A DNA stretch of 5,625 bases, from contig JACQDO010000041.1 of assembly GCA_016201085.1 (NCBI GenBank), forward strand, positions 1 to 5,625, written 5' to 3'. The DNA is from Hyphomicrobiales bacterium. GTDB taxonomy: Bacteria > Pseudomonadota > Alphaproteobacteria > Rhizobiales > Xanthobacteraceae. The notes under the pieces were generated by a model, which was given only the letters and a program-made list of their open reading frames with translations, did no database searches and had not been told where the DNA came from. Each line of letters begins with the position of its first letter. Positions within the stretch are counted from its first letter, which is position 1. A program made the position numbers and the translations under genes. Positions 1 through 5,625 of the stretch are shown in pieces.

Positions 1-645
1 CTGGAACGGCTGCGCGCCCGCACCAGGAGCATCGTGCACGATATCGGCGCGCAGATCATCGCGCTGCTGACCTTGGCGGCCATTGTCTTCGGCCTCGTGA
101 TCTCGCTCAATCCGCAGTTCACCGGCCGTCCGGTCGGCGGCGCGTTCTTCAATCTGATTTTGCTTGGCTACGGAATCCCCGCGCTATTGGCGGGAATCCT
201 CGCGTTGGTGGCGCGCGGCAGCCGGCCGCTCGGCTATCGCTACGTGGCGGCGACGACCGCGGTCGTGCTGTCCATGCTTTACCTCGGGCTGGAGGTGCGC
301 ACGCTCTATCACGGCGCCGTCCTCACGCGCGGCGTGACCAGCGACGCCGAGCAATACACTTATTCGGCGGTCTGGCTGATTTTCGGCATCTTGCTTCTGT
401 TCGCGGGTTTCCTGTTGCGCTCGCAGCCGGCGCGTCTGGCCTCCGCCGCGGTGATCGCCTTCACCATCGTCAAGGTGTTCGTCATCGACATGGCGGCGCT
501 GACCGGTATTTTCCGCGCGCTGTCGTTCATCGGACTCGGCATCGTGCTGGTCGCCATCGGCTGGCTTTATCAGCGGTTGCTGTTTCCGGCGAAAACCAAG
601 ACTATAACGCCGGACGCAGCCGGCGCGGGAAAGACAAATGAATGA
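1..645 (+). CDS. DUF2339 family polytopic membrane protein, C-terminal part (5' truncated by window)
   Basis: The reading frame is open from base 1 to the TGA at 643-645 (214 residues visible). A GTG at 34 is only an internal valine, so the true start lies outside the window. Six hydrophobic segments are visible, at about residues 18-37, 47-72, 80-99, 120-140, 146-164 and 173-195. The last third carries the pattern I associate with the C-terminus of DUF2339 proteins: YTYSAVWLIFG, then LRSQPARLAS, then FTIVKVFVIDMAALTGIFR, then LSFIGLGIVLVAIGWLYQRLL. Family members are usually large inner-membrane proteins with many helices, so most of this one is probably missing. The biochemical role of the family is not established and none is claimed. 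The tail after the last helix is short, polar and Ala/Gly/Thr-rich. The 3' end overlaps the next gene by 8 bases, which suggests co-expression. The family call is fairly secure; the function is unknown. Confidence 0.85.
   Translation: MERLRARTRSIVHDIGAQIIALLTLAAIVFGLVISLNPQFTGRPVGGAFFNLILLGYGIPALLAGILALVARGSRPLGYRYVAATTAVVLSMLYLGLEVRTLYHGAVLTRGVTSDAEQYTYSAVWLIFGILLLFAGFLLRSQPARLASAAVIAFTIVKVFVIDMAALTGIFRALSFIGLGIVLVAIGWLYQRLLFPAKTKTITPDAAGAGKTNE
627..633 (+). promoter_or_regulatory. Ribosome binding site of the thioesterase gene
   Basis: GGGAAAG ends 4 bases before the ATG at 638, inside the coding end of the membrane-protein gene. Measured from its GGG core the spacing is about 8 bases. It supports the ATG at 638 over the in-frame ATG at 653, which has no comparable purine tract at the right distance. 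Confidence 0.5.
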
Positions 646-1120
646 GCGCGCGATGCAATACGGCGTGGTGACGCCGGAGACTGCCAAATCCCATGACGGG
701 CTGAGCTTCGTGCAGGCGATCATCGACGGCACGCTGCCGCAAGCGCCCATCTGCGAGGTCTTGGGCTTTCACCTGATCGAGGCCGAATACGGCCGCGCCG
801 TATTCGAGGGCGTGCCGGAATTCCGCCTGTACAATCCGATCGGCACGGTGCACGCCGGCTTTGCCGCGACACTGCTCGATTCCGCGCTCGGCTGCTCCAT
901 CTTCTCGACGCTGGCCAAAGGCGATTCCTGGACCACGCTGGAGCTGAAATTAAATCTGGTGCGGCCGCTCACCAAGGACACCGGCCCGGTGCGGGCGGAA
1001 GGCCGCATCATCCATCGCGGCCGCACGGTGGCGACCTCGGAGGGAGACCTGAAGGATCGCGCCGGCAAGCTCTACGCCCACGCCACCACGACCTGCATGA
1101 TTTTCCCCGCGAAAGAGTAA
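638..1120 (+). CDS. PaaI-type hotdog-fold thioesterase
   Basis: This 160-residue protein has the size and layout of the PaaI / YdiI-like acyl-CoA thioesterases, cytosolic hotdog enzymes that hydrolyse acyl- or aryl-CoA thioesters. The key stretch is residues 66-85: N66-P-I-G-T-V-H72-A-G-F followed by the central-helix segment ATLLDSALG with D81. In this family an Asn/His-Gly region and an acidic residue on that helix form the active site, so H72 and D81 are the candidate functional residues. The following beta strands are visible as WTTLELKLNLVRPL (98-111), VRAEGRIIHRGRTVATSEGDL (about 118-138) and AHATTTCMIF (147-156). The start is ATG 638, and the gene ends in tandem in-frame stops (TAA at 1118-1120, TAA at 1121-1123). 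ATG 653 is a possible alternative start. It overlaps the upstream membrane-protein gene by 8 bases (ATGAATGA), a typical coupling arrangement. The substrate cannot be told from the sequence; no phenylacetate genes are nearby, so the symbol paaI is not assigned. Confidence 0.9.
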   Translation: MNERAMQYGVVTPETAKSHDGLSFVQAIIDGTLPQAPICEVLGFHLIEAEYGRAVFEGVPEFRLYNPIGTVHAGFAATLLDSALGCSIFSTLAKGDSWTTLELKLNLVRPLTKDTGPVRAEGRIIHRGRTVATSEGDLKDRAGKLYAHATTTCMIFPAKE

Positions 1121-1130
1121 TAATGGTTTG

Positions 1131-1175
1131 CCCCGGACGCGACGCAGCACGAAGTGTTGCGTCGCAGATCCGGGG
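1131..1175. repeat. Hairpin 1 of the composite repeat
   Basis: The outer arms CCCCGGA (1131-1137) and TCCGGGG (1169-1175) pair perfectly. After a small asymmetric bulge (1138 against 1166-1168), GCGACGCA (1139-1146) pairs with TGCGTCGC (1158-1165). A G-T wobble and CAC/GTG (1148-1150 with 1154-1156) close on a GAA loop at 1151-1153. The total is about 18 Watson-Crick pairs plus one wobble. The hairpin begins 10 bases after the thioesterase stop. Confidence 0.8.
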
Positions 1176-1201
1176 CCTTATCAACTTCGGAAGCTGGAAC
1201 G

Positions 1202-1281
1202 GTCCCGGTTCTGCAGCGCACCGCCATAGCGCGTCGAAGACGCGCGTAAACGCGCTTATGGCGCTGCGCTGCGCCCGGGAC
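1202..1281. repeat. Hairpin 2 of the composite repeat, branched
   Basis: GTCCCGG (1202-1208) pairs with CCGGGAC (1275-1281), GCAGCGCA (1213-1220) with TGCGCTGC (1265-1272), and CGCCATA (1222-1228) with TATGGCG (1257-1263). Inside, the sequence can continue as GCGCG/CGCGC with one bulged base. Alternatively it can fold into two small side hairpins: CGCGTC-GAA-GACGCG at 1230-1244, and GCGCGT/ACGCGC around 1242-1255. These two overlap slightly and so compete. This gives a long, branched cruciform-like structure. Confidence 0.8.
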
Positions 1282-1294
1282 ACGAGGCAATCGC

Positions 1295-1756
1295 CTAATA
1301 ATTATCCGCAGTGAACGACGGCCGCAGGCCGAGCGGCCGGTGCGAATTCTGCGTGCTATGCGACACGACGGTGCGGCCTTGGTGGCGGGTGAATTCGCAG
1401 GAGGCAAAGCCCAGCCCCGAGATCGAGCCGCGGAAGCTCGCTTCGCTGGTGCGCTGGAGGTTGAAACACGGCTCCAGCGGCAACCCGCGCACCGAGGCGC
1501 ACACTGCCTCGCCCTTCACCCTGAGCGTGCCGGGCGGCATATGCGCATAGCGCACCGGACCGGCGCCCTGGAATTGGATGGAGCCGACCACCGAGCCGTC
1601 GGACAGGACGCGGCCCTGGCCGCGCGTGCCTTCGAAACAGGTATAGTTGAACAGTTTGCCGATCACGAAGCGGCGCGCTTCCTCGGCACTCATCTCGCCG
1701 GCCATCGCCGGTACGGCGGCCAACAGGCCGACCGCTAACGCAACACTACGCAACAT
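1295..1756 (-). CDS. Small secreted protein of unknown function with four cysteines
   Basis: I do not recognise a characterised family. With the ATG at 1756 the product is 153 residues. It begins with a textbook signal peptide: MLRS, a hydrophobic core VALAVGLLAAVP, and a likely signal peptidase I site after AMA (residue 19), so the mature protein (about 134 residues) is expected in the periplasm or outside. The next segment, EEARRFVIGKLFNYTCFEGTRG, resembles conserved hypothetical rhizobial proteins. The mature part has four cysteines (C40, C86, C97, C120), enough for two disulfides, and looks beta-rich with many Gly/Ser residues. A longer start (GTG at 1780) exists, but ATG 1756 has a GGAG ribosome site 8 bases upstream and puts the signal peptide at the very N-terminus. 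It lies 103 bp downstream of the reductase on the same strand and ends next to the palindromic repeat. It may be co-transcribed with the reductase or independent. Confidence 0.75.
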   Translation of the reverse strand: MLRSVALAVGLLAAVPAMAGEMSAEEARRFVIGKLFNYTCFEGTRGQGRVLSDGSVVGSIQFQGAGPVRYAHMPPGTLRVKGEAVCASVRGLPLEPCFNLQRTSEASFRGSISGLGFASCEFTRHQGRTVVSHSTQNSHRPLGLRPSFTADNY

Positions 1757-1764
1757 CCCCGTAA

Positions 1765-1768
1765 CTCC
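1765..1768 (-). promoter_or_regulatory. Ribosome binding site fixing the secreted-protein start
   Basis: GGAG reads on the - strand at 1768-1765, 8 bases before the ATG at 1756. It decides the start in favour of this ATG over the upstream in-frame GTG at 1780. Confidence 0.6.
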
Positions 1769-1799
1769 GACTGACGCCACCGGCTTGAGCAGAACCTAC

Positions 1800-1816
1800 G
1801 GCTTGTTTCCCAAGCC
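1800..1816 (-). other. Short perfect hairpin between reductase and secreted-protein genes
   Basis: GGCTTG (1800-1805) and CAAGCC (1811-1816) form a 6-bp stem with a 5-base loop. It lies about 43 bases after the reductase stop and 43 bases before the secreted-protein ATG. It has no U-run on the downstream side, so it is at best a weak terminator or a 5' UTR structure. I cannot decide which, and chance is possible. Confidence 0.35.
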
Positions 1817-1859
1817 TACTCGATTATGACCGGACTTCGTCGACAAATTCTGAACGTGT

Positions 1860-2846
1860 TTACCGGATTTTGACCACGATCCGGCCGCGCACCTGGCCGG
1901 CCAGGATGCTGGCCGCCGCCTCCGGCACCCCCGAAAGGGCTATTTCCCGGGTCATTTCGGCGAGTTTGGGGCGATCCAGCTCGGTTTCCAGCCGTTTCCA
2001 CGCCTCTTTGCGGCGCTCTAGCGGGCACATGACGGAATCGATGCCGTAAAGACACACCCCCCGCAGAATGAAGGGCGCAACCGACCCCGGCAGGTCCATA
2101 CCCCCCGCCAGCCCGCAGGCCGCCACCGCCCCACCATAGCGGGTCATCGACAACAGGTTGGCCAGCGTGGCGGAGCCGACCGCATCGACGGCTCCGGCCC
2201 AGCGCTCTTTGGCCAGCGGCTTGGGCGGGCCGGCCAGATCCTTACGATCAACGATCTCAGTGGCGCCCAGGCCCTTGAGGTAGCCGGCCTCGCCGGTACG
2301 GCCGGTGACCGCATGAACGGCAAAGCCGCGCTTGGCCAGCAGCGCAATCGCCACCGAGCCGACGCCGCCGGCAGCTCCCGTGACCGCCACCGGGCCCTGT
2401 GCCGGGGTAAGCCCATGGCGCTCCAACGCCATCACCGCCAGCATCGCCGTGTAACCGGCCGTGCCGATCGCCATGGCCTCGCGCGTGCTCATGCTCGCCG
2501 GCAACCGCACCAGCCAATCGCCCTTCACGCGCGCCTTGGCGCCATAGGCGCCGAGATGGGTCTCGCCGCAGCCCCAGCCGTTGAGGATCACTTTGTCGCC
2601 CGCCTTCCAGTCCGCGTGACTGGAGCTTTCGACCGTGCCGGCGAAGTCGATGCCGGCGATCATCGGAAAACGGCGCACCACCGGCGCCTTGCCGGTGACG
2701 GCGAGCCCGTCTTTGTAGTTCACCGTGGAATATTCGACGGCGACGGTAACATCGCCTTCCATCAGATTGGCTTCGTCGAAATCGGCGAGCGCCGCTGTGG
2801 TGCCCTTCTCCGCCTTCTCGATCACAATCGCCTTGAATGTCGCCAC
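1860..2846 (-). CDS. acuI: YhdH/AcuI-type NADPH-dependent quinone oxidoreductase / acryloyl-CoA reductase family protein
   Basis: This 328-residue medium-chain dehydrogenase/reductase matches the YhdH/YhfP/AcuI subgroup in length and order of motifs. The N-terminal GroES-like part has [13 protein letters not shown] (40-52), [13 protein letters not shown] (60-72) and [13 protein letters not shown] (83-95). The subgroup signature [17 protein letters not shown] is at 119-135. The Rossmann nucleotide loop [20 protein letters not shown] is at 155-174, with an R183 environment suited to NADPH. The C-terminal [18 protein letters not shown] is at 258-275. No zinc-ligand set of the classical alcohol dehydrogenases is apparent. 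Characterised AcuI enzymes reduce acryloyl-CoA to propionyl-CoA; that substrate is not proven here, so the symbol is a family name. The start is GTG 2846 (GTG GCG ACA), chosen by alignment with the family N-terminus (TFKAIVIEK) and a GAGG site 6 bases upstream; the frame is open further upstream but does not look coding. It sits 67 bp after the MFS gene on the same strand, and a stem-loop covers its ribosome site. Confidence 0.9.
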   Translation of the reverse strand: MATFKAIVIEKAEKGTTAALADFDEANLMEGDVTVAVEYSTVNYKDGLAVTGKAPVVRRFPMIAGIDFAGTVESSSHADWKAGDKVILNGWGCGETHLGAYGAKARVKGDWLVRLPASMSTREAMAIGTAGYTAMLAVMALERHGLTPAQGPVAVTGAAGGVGSVAIALLAKRGFAVHAVTGRTGEAGYLKGLGATEIVDRKDLAGPPKPLAKERWAGAVDAVGSATLANLLSMTRYGGAVAACGLAGGMDLPGSVAPFILRGVCLYGIDSVMCPLERRKEAWKRLETELDRPKLAEMTREIALSGVPEAAASILAGQVRGRIVVKIR

Positions 2847-2851
2847 GGCAC

Positions 2852-2878
2852 GCCTCGCTGGTTCGAAAAACCCGAGGC
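2852..2878 (-). promoter_or_regulatory. Stem-loop enclosing the reductase Shine-Dalgarno (GAGG at 2856-2853)
   Basis: On the - strand, GCCTCG (2878-2873) pairs with CGAGGC (2857-2852), and GGTT (2872-2869) pairs with AACC (2863-2860). This leaves a 5-base loop (2868-2864) and a 2-base bulge (2859-2858), a 10-bp stem in total. The GAGG ribosome site lies in the 3' arm, and the GTG start follows 6 bases later. When folded, the mRNA would hide the ribosome site. No U-tract follows, so it does not look like an intrinsic terminator of the upstream transporter gene. The pairing is read directly from the sequence; a regulatory role is inferred. Confidence 0.5.
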
Positions 2879-2913
2879 ATTCATGGCGCGACGGACGCGA
2901 CGGTGCAAGCCGG

Positions 2914-4167
2914 TTAGGCTGCGACGGGTGCGGCTTCGGCGCGCACGATCGGCTTCTCGACAATGGGCAGGTTGATGACCGCCGACAGCACGCCGAACAG
3001 CACCGACAGCCACCACACCACATTGTAGGAGCCGGTGCGCTCGAACAGGATGCCGCCCAGCCAGACGCCGAGGAAACCGCCGACCTGGTGGCTGAAGAAG
3101 GCGAAGCCGAACAGCGTCGCCATCCAGCGGGTGCCGAACATCAGCGCCACCAGCGCCGAGGTGGGCGGCACGGTCGACAGCCAGAGCAGGCCCATCACGG
3201 CGCCGAACACGATGGCCGAGACCGCCGTCACCGGCAGGCTGATGAACGCGATCACAGCCAGCGAACGCGCCAGATAGATGATCGACAATATATAGCGTTT
3301 CGGCATGCGGTCGCCGAGCCAGCCGGCCGTGATCGAGCCAATAATATTGAACAACCCGATGGCGCCCAACGTCCAGGCGCCGGCATCGGCCGACAGTCCG
3401 CGGTCGACCAGATAGGCCGGCAGATGCACCGTGATGAACAGCAGCTGGAAGCCGCAGGTGAAGAAGCCGAGCACCAGCAGAACGTAGGAGCGGTGTCCGA
3501 AGGCTTCGGCCAGCGCCTGCAACAGCGACTGCTGGCTGACGGCGCCGGGCTTGGCCTTCATATCCATCGGCGCCGTGCGCAAGGCGAGCGCACAGGGGAT
3601 TACCAGCAGCGTGATGATGCCGAACGCGACCAGCGCATGCTGCCAGCCGAGATGATCGATGAAGGCGACCGCCAGCGGCGAGAACAGGAATTGCCCGAAC
3701 GAGCCGGCGGCGGTGCCGGCGCCGAAGGCGAGCGAGCGCATGTGCGGCGGCATCAGCTTGCTGAACGCGGCAATGACCACCGTGAACGAGCTGCCGGCGA
3801 TGCCGAGCCCGGTCAGCACGCCGGCCGAAAAATTGAGCATGCCCGGCGTGGTCGAATAGGCCATCAGCAGCAGGCCGGCGCAGTACAGCACGGCGCCGGC
3901 AGAGAGCACGCGCATGGTGCCGAAGCGGTCGGCAATGGCGCCGACGAAAGGCTGCGCGGTGCCCCAGACGATCACCTGGATCGCCAGCGCCAGCGCGAAC
4001 ACCTCGCGGCCCCATTGGAAGGCCGACGACATCGGGGTCAGGAACAAGCCGAGCGCGGCGCGCGGTCCGAAGCCGAGCGCGCCGATCAGGCAGCCGCAAA
4101 CCAGGATGACGAGCGGCGTGCGCCAAGTTCCGAGGACCGACTTATCCGCTGACGATTGCATCGACAT
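2914..4167 (-). CDS. Major facilitator superfamily (MFS) transporter, 12 predicted helices
   Basis: This 417-residue integral inner-membrane protein has twelve hydrophobic segments, at roughly 17-37, 56-76, 86-104, 111-131, 146-170, 175-196, 227-249, 263-283, 292-310, 313-333, 350-372 and 383-401. The MFS motif A appears in the loop between helices 2 and 3 ([13 protein letters not shown], 77-89). Its pseudo-repeat is between helices 8 and 9 ([13 protein letters not shown], 282-294), and a hydrophilic central loop lies at about 197-226. The segment [12 protein letters not shown] (248-259) is reminiscent of monocarboxylate or oxalate/formate-type porters, but the substrate cannot be assigned. 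The start is ATG 4167, with GGAG 10 bases upstream; ATG 4161 (third codon) and in-frame ATG 4200 are less well supported. The C-terminal tail is a short Ala/Pro/Glu stretch. The reductase follows 67 bp downstream on the same strand, so the two are probably co-transcribed. Confidence 0.9.
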   Translation of the reverse strand: MSMQSSADKSVLGTWRTPLVILVCGCLIGALGFGPRAALGLFLTPMSSAFQWGREVFALALAIQVIVWGTAQPFVGAIADRFGTMRVLSAGAVLYCAGLLLMAYSTTPGMLNFSAGVLTGLGIAGSSFTVVIAAFSKLMPPHMRSLAFGAGTAAGSFGQFLFSPLAVAFIDHLGWQHALVAFGIITLLVIPCALALRTAPMDMKAKPGAVSQQSLLQALAEAFGHRSYVLLVLGFFTCGFQLLFITVHLPAYLVDRGLSADAGAWTLGAIGLFNIIGSITAGWLGDRMPKRYILSIIYLARSLAVIAFISLPVTAVSAIVFGAVMGLLWLSTVPPTSALVALMFGTRWMATLFGFAFFSHQVGGFLGVWLGGILFERTGSYNVVWWLSVLFGVLSAVINLPIVEKPIVRAEAAPVAA

Positions 4168-4177
4168 CGTATGATTG

Positions 4178-4181
4178 CTCC
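4178..4181 (-). promoter_or_regulatory. Ribosome binding site of the MFS transporter gene
   Basis: GGAG on the - strand (4181-4178) is 10 bases before ATG 4167 and 16 before ATG 4161, so it favours 4167. No similar site precedes the longer in-frame ATG at 4200. Confidence 0.5.
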
Positions 4182-4239
4182 GGCCGGGTGGCAGCGCCAT
4201 CTGCGCCCGCGGTTCCAAATCCGGTGCGGACGGCGGCGG

Positions 4240-4267
4240 ACCATAGAGGTTTCACCGGGCAATCCAA
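4240..4267 (-). promoter_or_regulatory. Possible sigma-70-type promoter upstream of the MFS-reductase pair
   Basis: On the - strand, TTGGAT (4267-4262) and TATGGT (4245-4240) are separated by 16 bases, giving a loose -35/-10 pair about 70 bases before the transporter ATG. It lies in the 156-bp gap (4168-4323), the least GC-rich stretch of this side. The match is imperfect. Beyond this and a weak TTGCGC/GCGCAA inverted repeat near the hydrolase stop, I see nothing in the gap. Confidence 0.25.
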
Positions 4268-4323
4268 AACGAATCTTCGTGATCCTGGGCATTTGCGCGG
4301 TGCATGGCTGAGGGCGCAAGCCG

Positions 4324-5625
4324 CTATTTGCGGGATTTTTGGCGGGTCGACGCCTGTCCCTCTTCGGAGTTCAACCACTCGCGGCTGGGGTTGACGGGTG
4401 CGAGCTTTTCCTCGATGGCGGCTTCTTTCTGCGTTGCCGCCGCGTCGCCCCAGGTCGGTTCCTCGGAACCGTCGCCCCAGTTGCGCGGCCGATAGAAAGT
4501 GTGGACGCCGAGCTTGTACAGCTTATTCATCTCCCCGACCCAGCTCGGGTGCACCCAGTAAGCGTGATAGTGGGTGGACTTCGCCACTTCCGGCATCCAC
4601 AGCTTGCCATCGAGCATGTCGCGGGAAATGCGCTGGGCGCGTGCCCACGCATCCGGCTCGGTGACGATGTCGGGAATGCCGTCGCAGGCGAAGGTGAACT
4701 GGCAAGCGAGATGGCGGTTGGCGTTCTGATAGACGACGCCGCAGACATCGTTCGGATAGAACGGCGAGAACACGCGATTCATCACCACCTGCGCGACGGC
4801 GATTTGCCCGCGCACCGGCTCGCCGCGCGCCTCGAAATAGATCGCGTTGGCCAGACACTTCTCGGCCTTGGCGCGCGCCACGCCGGTAAGCGCCAGCCGT
4901 TCGGCCGGCGAGCGCGGCCGCTGATCGAGCCCGGTGACCTCGCCTTTTTTGGCGATGGATTGGCCCTCTTTGTCATCGCCGAGCGGGAGCGAAGCAAGCG
5001 CCGACTGCTTGATGTCGGGGTCGCCGGTGGTGCGCGAAGCCATGACGATCGGCGCCTGGCCGGGTGCCCAGGGCGCGATAGTTTCGCGTTCCGGTGCGAT
5101 CGGATTGGCGCCGAAATAAACCAACGAGGAATCTTTGCTCTTGCCGTGCTGCGGCACCACTCCGAGCAGAGGCGGAGGCGGCATGTCGACATAAGGCAGT
5201 TCGACGTTGGGCGTCGCCGCGCCGGCGGGCGGCAATTCGCTGAATTCGTATTTCGAGTACGGATCGAAGCGGCCATCGTTCTTCGACGCGATATCGGATT
5301 CCGGCTGCGGCGCGATCGCCAGCAGCGGCGGCAATGGCGGCAGCGGCTCGCGCGCACGCGACAGGACCGAGTCGCGCTTGGCCTTGCGATTGACCTTGGG
5401 GAATTGCAGCGGCGCCGAACCGTCGCCGAGCGGCTCCGCGCCGATCGAACCGGTGATGTCGGTCGGGTCGAAATTAGCCAGCGCGTAGATCGGCGGCAGT
5501 GGAATCGCGGTGCCGACCGGGCGCGGCAGGCTGAACATGGCGGCGTGAATGGTGCCGAACGGCGAGGCGATCAGATGCGCGCGCGCGCGCGCCGCTACCG
5601 CCGGCTGGCGTGCCAGCAACGCGCC
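4324..5625 (-). CDS. SleB-family cell wall hydrolase (Hydrolase_2 domain), N-terminus cut by window
   Basis: About 433 residues are visible and the frame stays open to the right edge, so the true start and any signal peptide or membrane anchor lie outside. The apparent first codon inside the window is only a TTG. Counting from that TTG (5619), the first about 245 residues are low-complexity and proline-rich (for example PLPPLPPLL at 93-100 and [10 protein letters not shown] at 146-155), likely a periplasmic linker. The catalytic domain runs from about 253 to 376. It contains [14 protein letters not shown] with the candidate catalytic E263, then [45 protein letters not shown] and [10 protein letters not shown]. 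These are hallmarks of the SleB/CwlJ-like peptidoglycan hydrolases, which in spore formers act as lytic transglycosylases and in alphaproteobacteria probably remodel the cell wall. C255, C293, C306 and C312 may form disulfides. A charged tail of about 50 residues follows. It is on the same strand as the transporter but 156 bp away, so probably a separate unit. Confidence 0.88.
   Translation of the reverse strand, partial: GALLARQPAVAARARAHLIASPFGTIHAAMFSLPRPVGTAIPLPPIYALANFDPTDITGSIGAEPLGDGSAPLQFPKVNRKAKRDSVLSRAREPLPPLPPLLAIAPQPESDIASKNDGRFDPYSKYEFSELPPAGAATPNVELPYVDMPPPPLLGVVPQHGKSKDSSLVYFGANPIAPERETIAPWAPGQAPIVMASRTTGDPDIKQSALASLPLGDDKEGQSIAKKGEVTGLDQRPRSPAERLALTGVARAKAEKCLANAIYFEARGEPVRGQIAVAQVVMNRVFSPFYPNDVCGVVYQNANRHLACQFTFACDGIPDIVTEPDAWARAQRISRDMLDGKLWMPEVAKSTHYHAYWVHPSWVGEMNKLYKLGVHTFYRPRNWGDGSEEPTWGDAAATQKEAAIEEKLAPVNPSREWLNSEEGQASTRQKSRK
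5577..5592. repeat. (GC)8 dinucleotide tract inside the hydrolase gene
   Basis: Eight perfect GC dinucleotides in a row encode part of an Arg-Ala-Arg-Ala run in the N-terminal region of the hydrolase (residues about 10-14 of the visible part). It is alternating purine-pyrimidine and therefore capable of slippage or Z-DNA formation. In this copy the frame is intact. Confidence 0.8.

Larger units (their letters stand above)
1128..1287. repeat. Composite intergenic palindromic repeat (two hairpins plus linker)
   Basis: Almost the whole gap between the convergent thioesterase and secreted-protein genes is made of two large imperfect palindromes (1131-1175 and 1202-1281) joined by an unstructured linker of about 26 bases. 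Both are framed by CCGG-rich arms (CCCCGGA...TCCGGGG and GTCCCGG...CCGGGAC). The arrangement, with the trailing GGGACACGAG, resembles dispersed extragenic repeats I recall from Bradyrhizobium-like genomes. That resemblance is from memory and was not searched. No reading frame here has coding support. Either strand would form strong RNA structure, so the element could insulate or terminate both converging transcripts, although there is no U-tract of the classic intrinsic type. Confidence 0.7.

Noticed and set aside
34..36. GTG as the start of a separate 203-residue membrane protein
   Set aside because: The frame is open to the window edge, and the protein matches only the C-terminal part of a larger family, so the GTG is internal.
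184..750. - strand frame of 188 codons opposite the DUF2339 gene
   Set aside because: Asp/Arg/Gln-rich antisense shadow with no motif; the + strand frame has six clear membrane helices.
1123..1314. Small + strand frame through the intergenic repeat
   Set aside because: It is read entirely through the palindromic repeat, follows directly on the thioesterase stops and has no coding features.
2313..2975. + strand frame of 220 codons opposite the reductase
   Set aside because: Composition typical of an antisense shadow, no ribosome site, no family resemblance; the - strand frame is a complete YhdH/AcuI-type enzyme.
2847..3023. N-terminal extension of the reductase frame into the transporter gene
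   Set aside because: The extra 59 residues are Arg/Cys/Pro-rich, unlike any enzyme N-terminus. The family N-terminus and the GAGG site place the start at GTG 2846.
2822..4126. Second - strand frame of 434 codons overlapping the transporter
   Set aside because: Arg/His/Ala-rich frame-shifted shadow of the same gene, without membrane segments or motifs.
2725..4152. Long + strand open frame (475 codons) opposite the MFS transporter
   Set aside because: Its translation is rich in Gln, His, Arg, Glu and Asp with no domain. This is the usual antisense shadow of a GC-rich membrane-protein gene, and the - strand frame has clear MFS motifs.
4293..4319. TTGCGC/GCGCAA inverted repeat just after the hydrolase stop as a terminator
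   Set aside because: Only six pairs with a 15-base loop and no U-tract on the - strand; too weak to call.
1..5625. A novel defence, mobile or biosynthetic system
   Set aside because: All six genes look like ordinary chromosomal functions. There are no nuclease, transposase, integrase, reverse transcriptase, toxin-antitoxin or synthase motifs and no CRISPR-like arrays.

Overview
The window is high-GC chromosomal DNA, most likely from an alphaproteobacterium of the Hyphomicrobiales (Rhizobiales), close to the Bradyrhizobium / Rhodopseudomonas / Pseudolabrys group. That placement is an inference. It rests on the GC-rich codon use, the protein types (a DUF2339 membrane protein, a SleB-type hydrolase with a proline-rich N-terminal region), and a two-hairpin intergenic repeat that resembles repeats I recall from these genomes. 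No species can be named from the sequence alone.

Layout. On the + strand, the 3' part of a DUF2339 polytopic membrane protein (1-645, cut by the window edge) overlaps by 8 bases a PaaI-type hotdog thioesterase (638-1120). A 174-bp gap follows (1121-1294), filled almost entirely by a composite palindromic repeat. Everything to its right is on the - strand. In transcription order these genes are a SleB-family cell wall hydrolase (4324 to the right edge, N-terminus missing), a 12-helix MFS transporter (2914-4167), a YhdH/AcuI-type NADPH-dependent medium-chain reductase (1860-2846) and a small secreted four-cysteine protein of unknown function (1295-1756). The two gene sets converge on the repeat. 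No gap without a gene exceeds 300 bases.

How the genes may work together. The first pair is tightly overlapped and probably co-translated. The MFS transporter and the reductase are 67 bp apart on the same strand and are plausibly one transcript, perhaps for uptake and reduction of a small carboxylate or enoyl-type compound; the substrate is not shown by the sequence. A 10-bp stem covers the Shine-Dalgarno of the reductase, which suggests translational control. The hydrolase is separated from the transporter by 156 bp with a possible promoter, so it is probably an independent unit.

I see no tRNA, rRNA, CRISPR array, transposase, phage gene or defence system. The window looks like ordinary core or housekeeping-type sequence. 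The items most worth a second look are the stem over the reductase ribosome binding site, the convergent composite repeat, and the unrecognised secreted protein.
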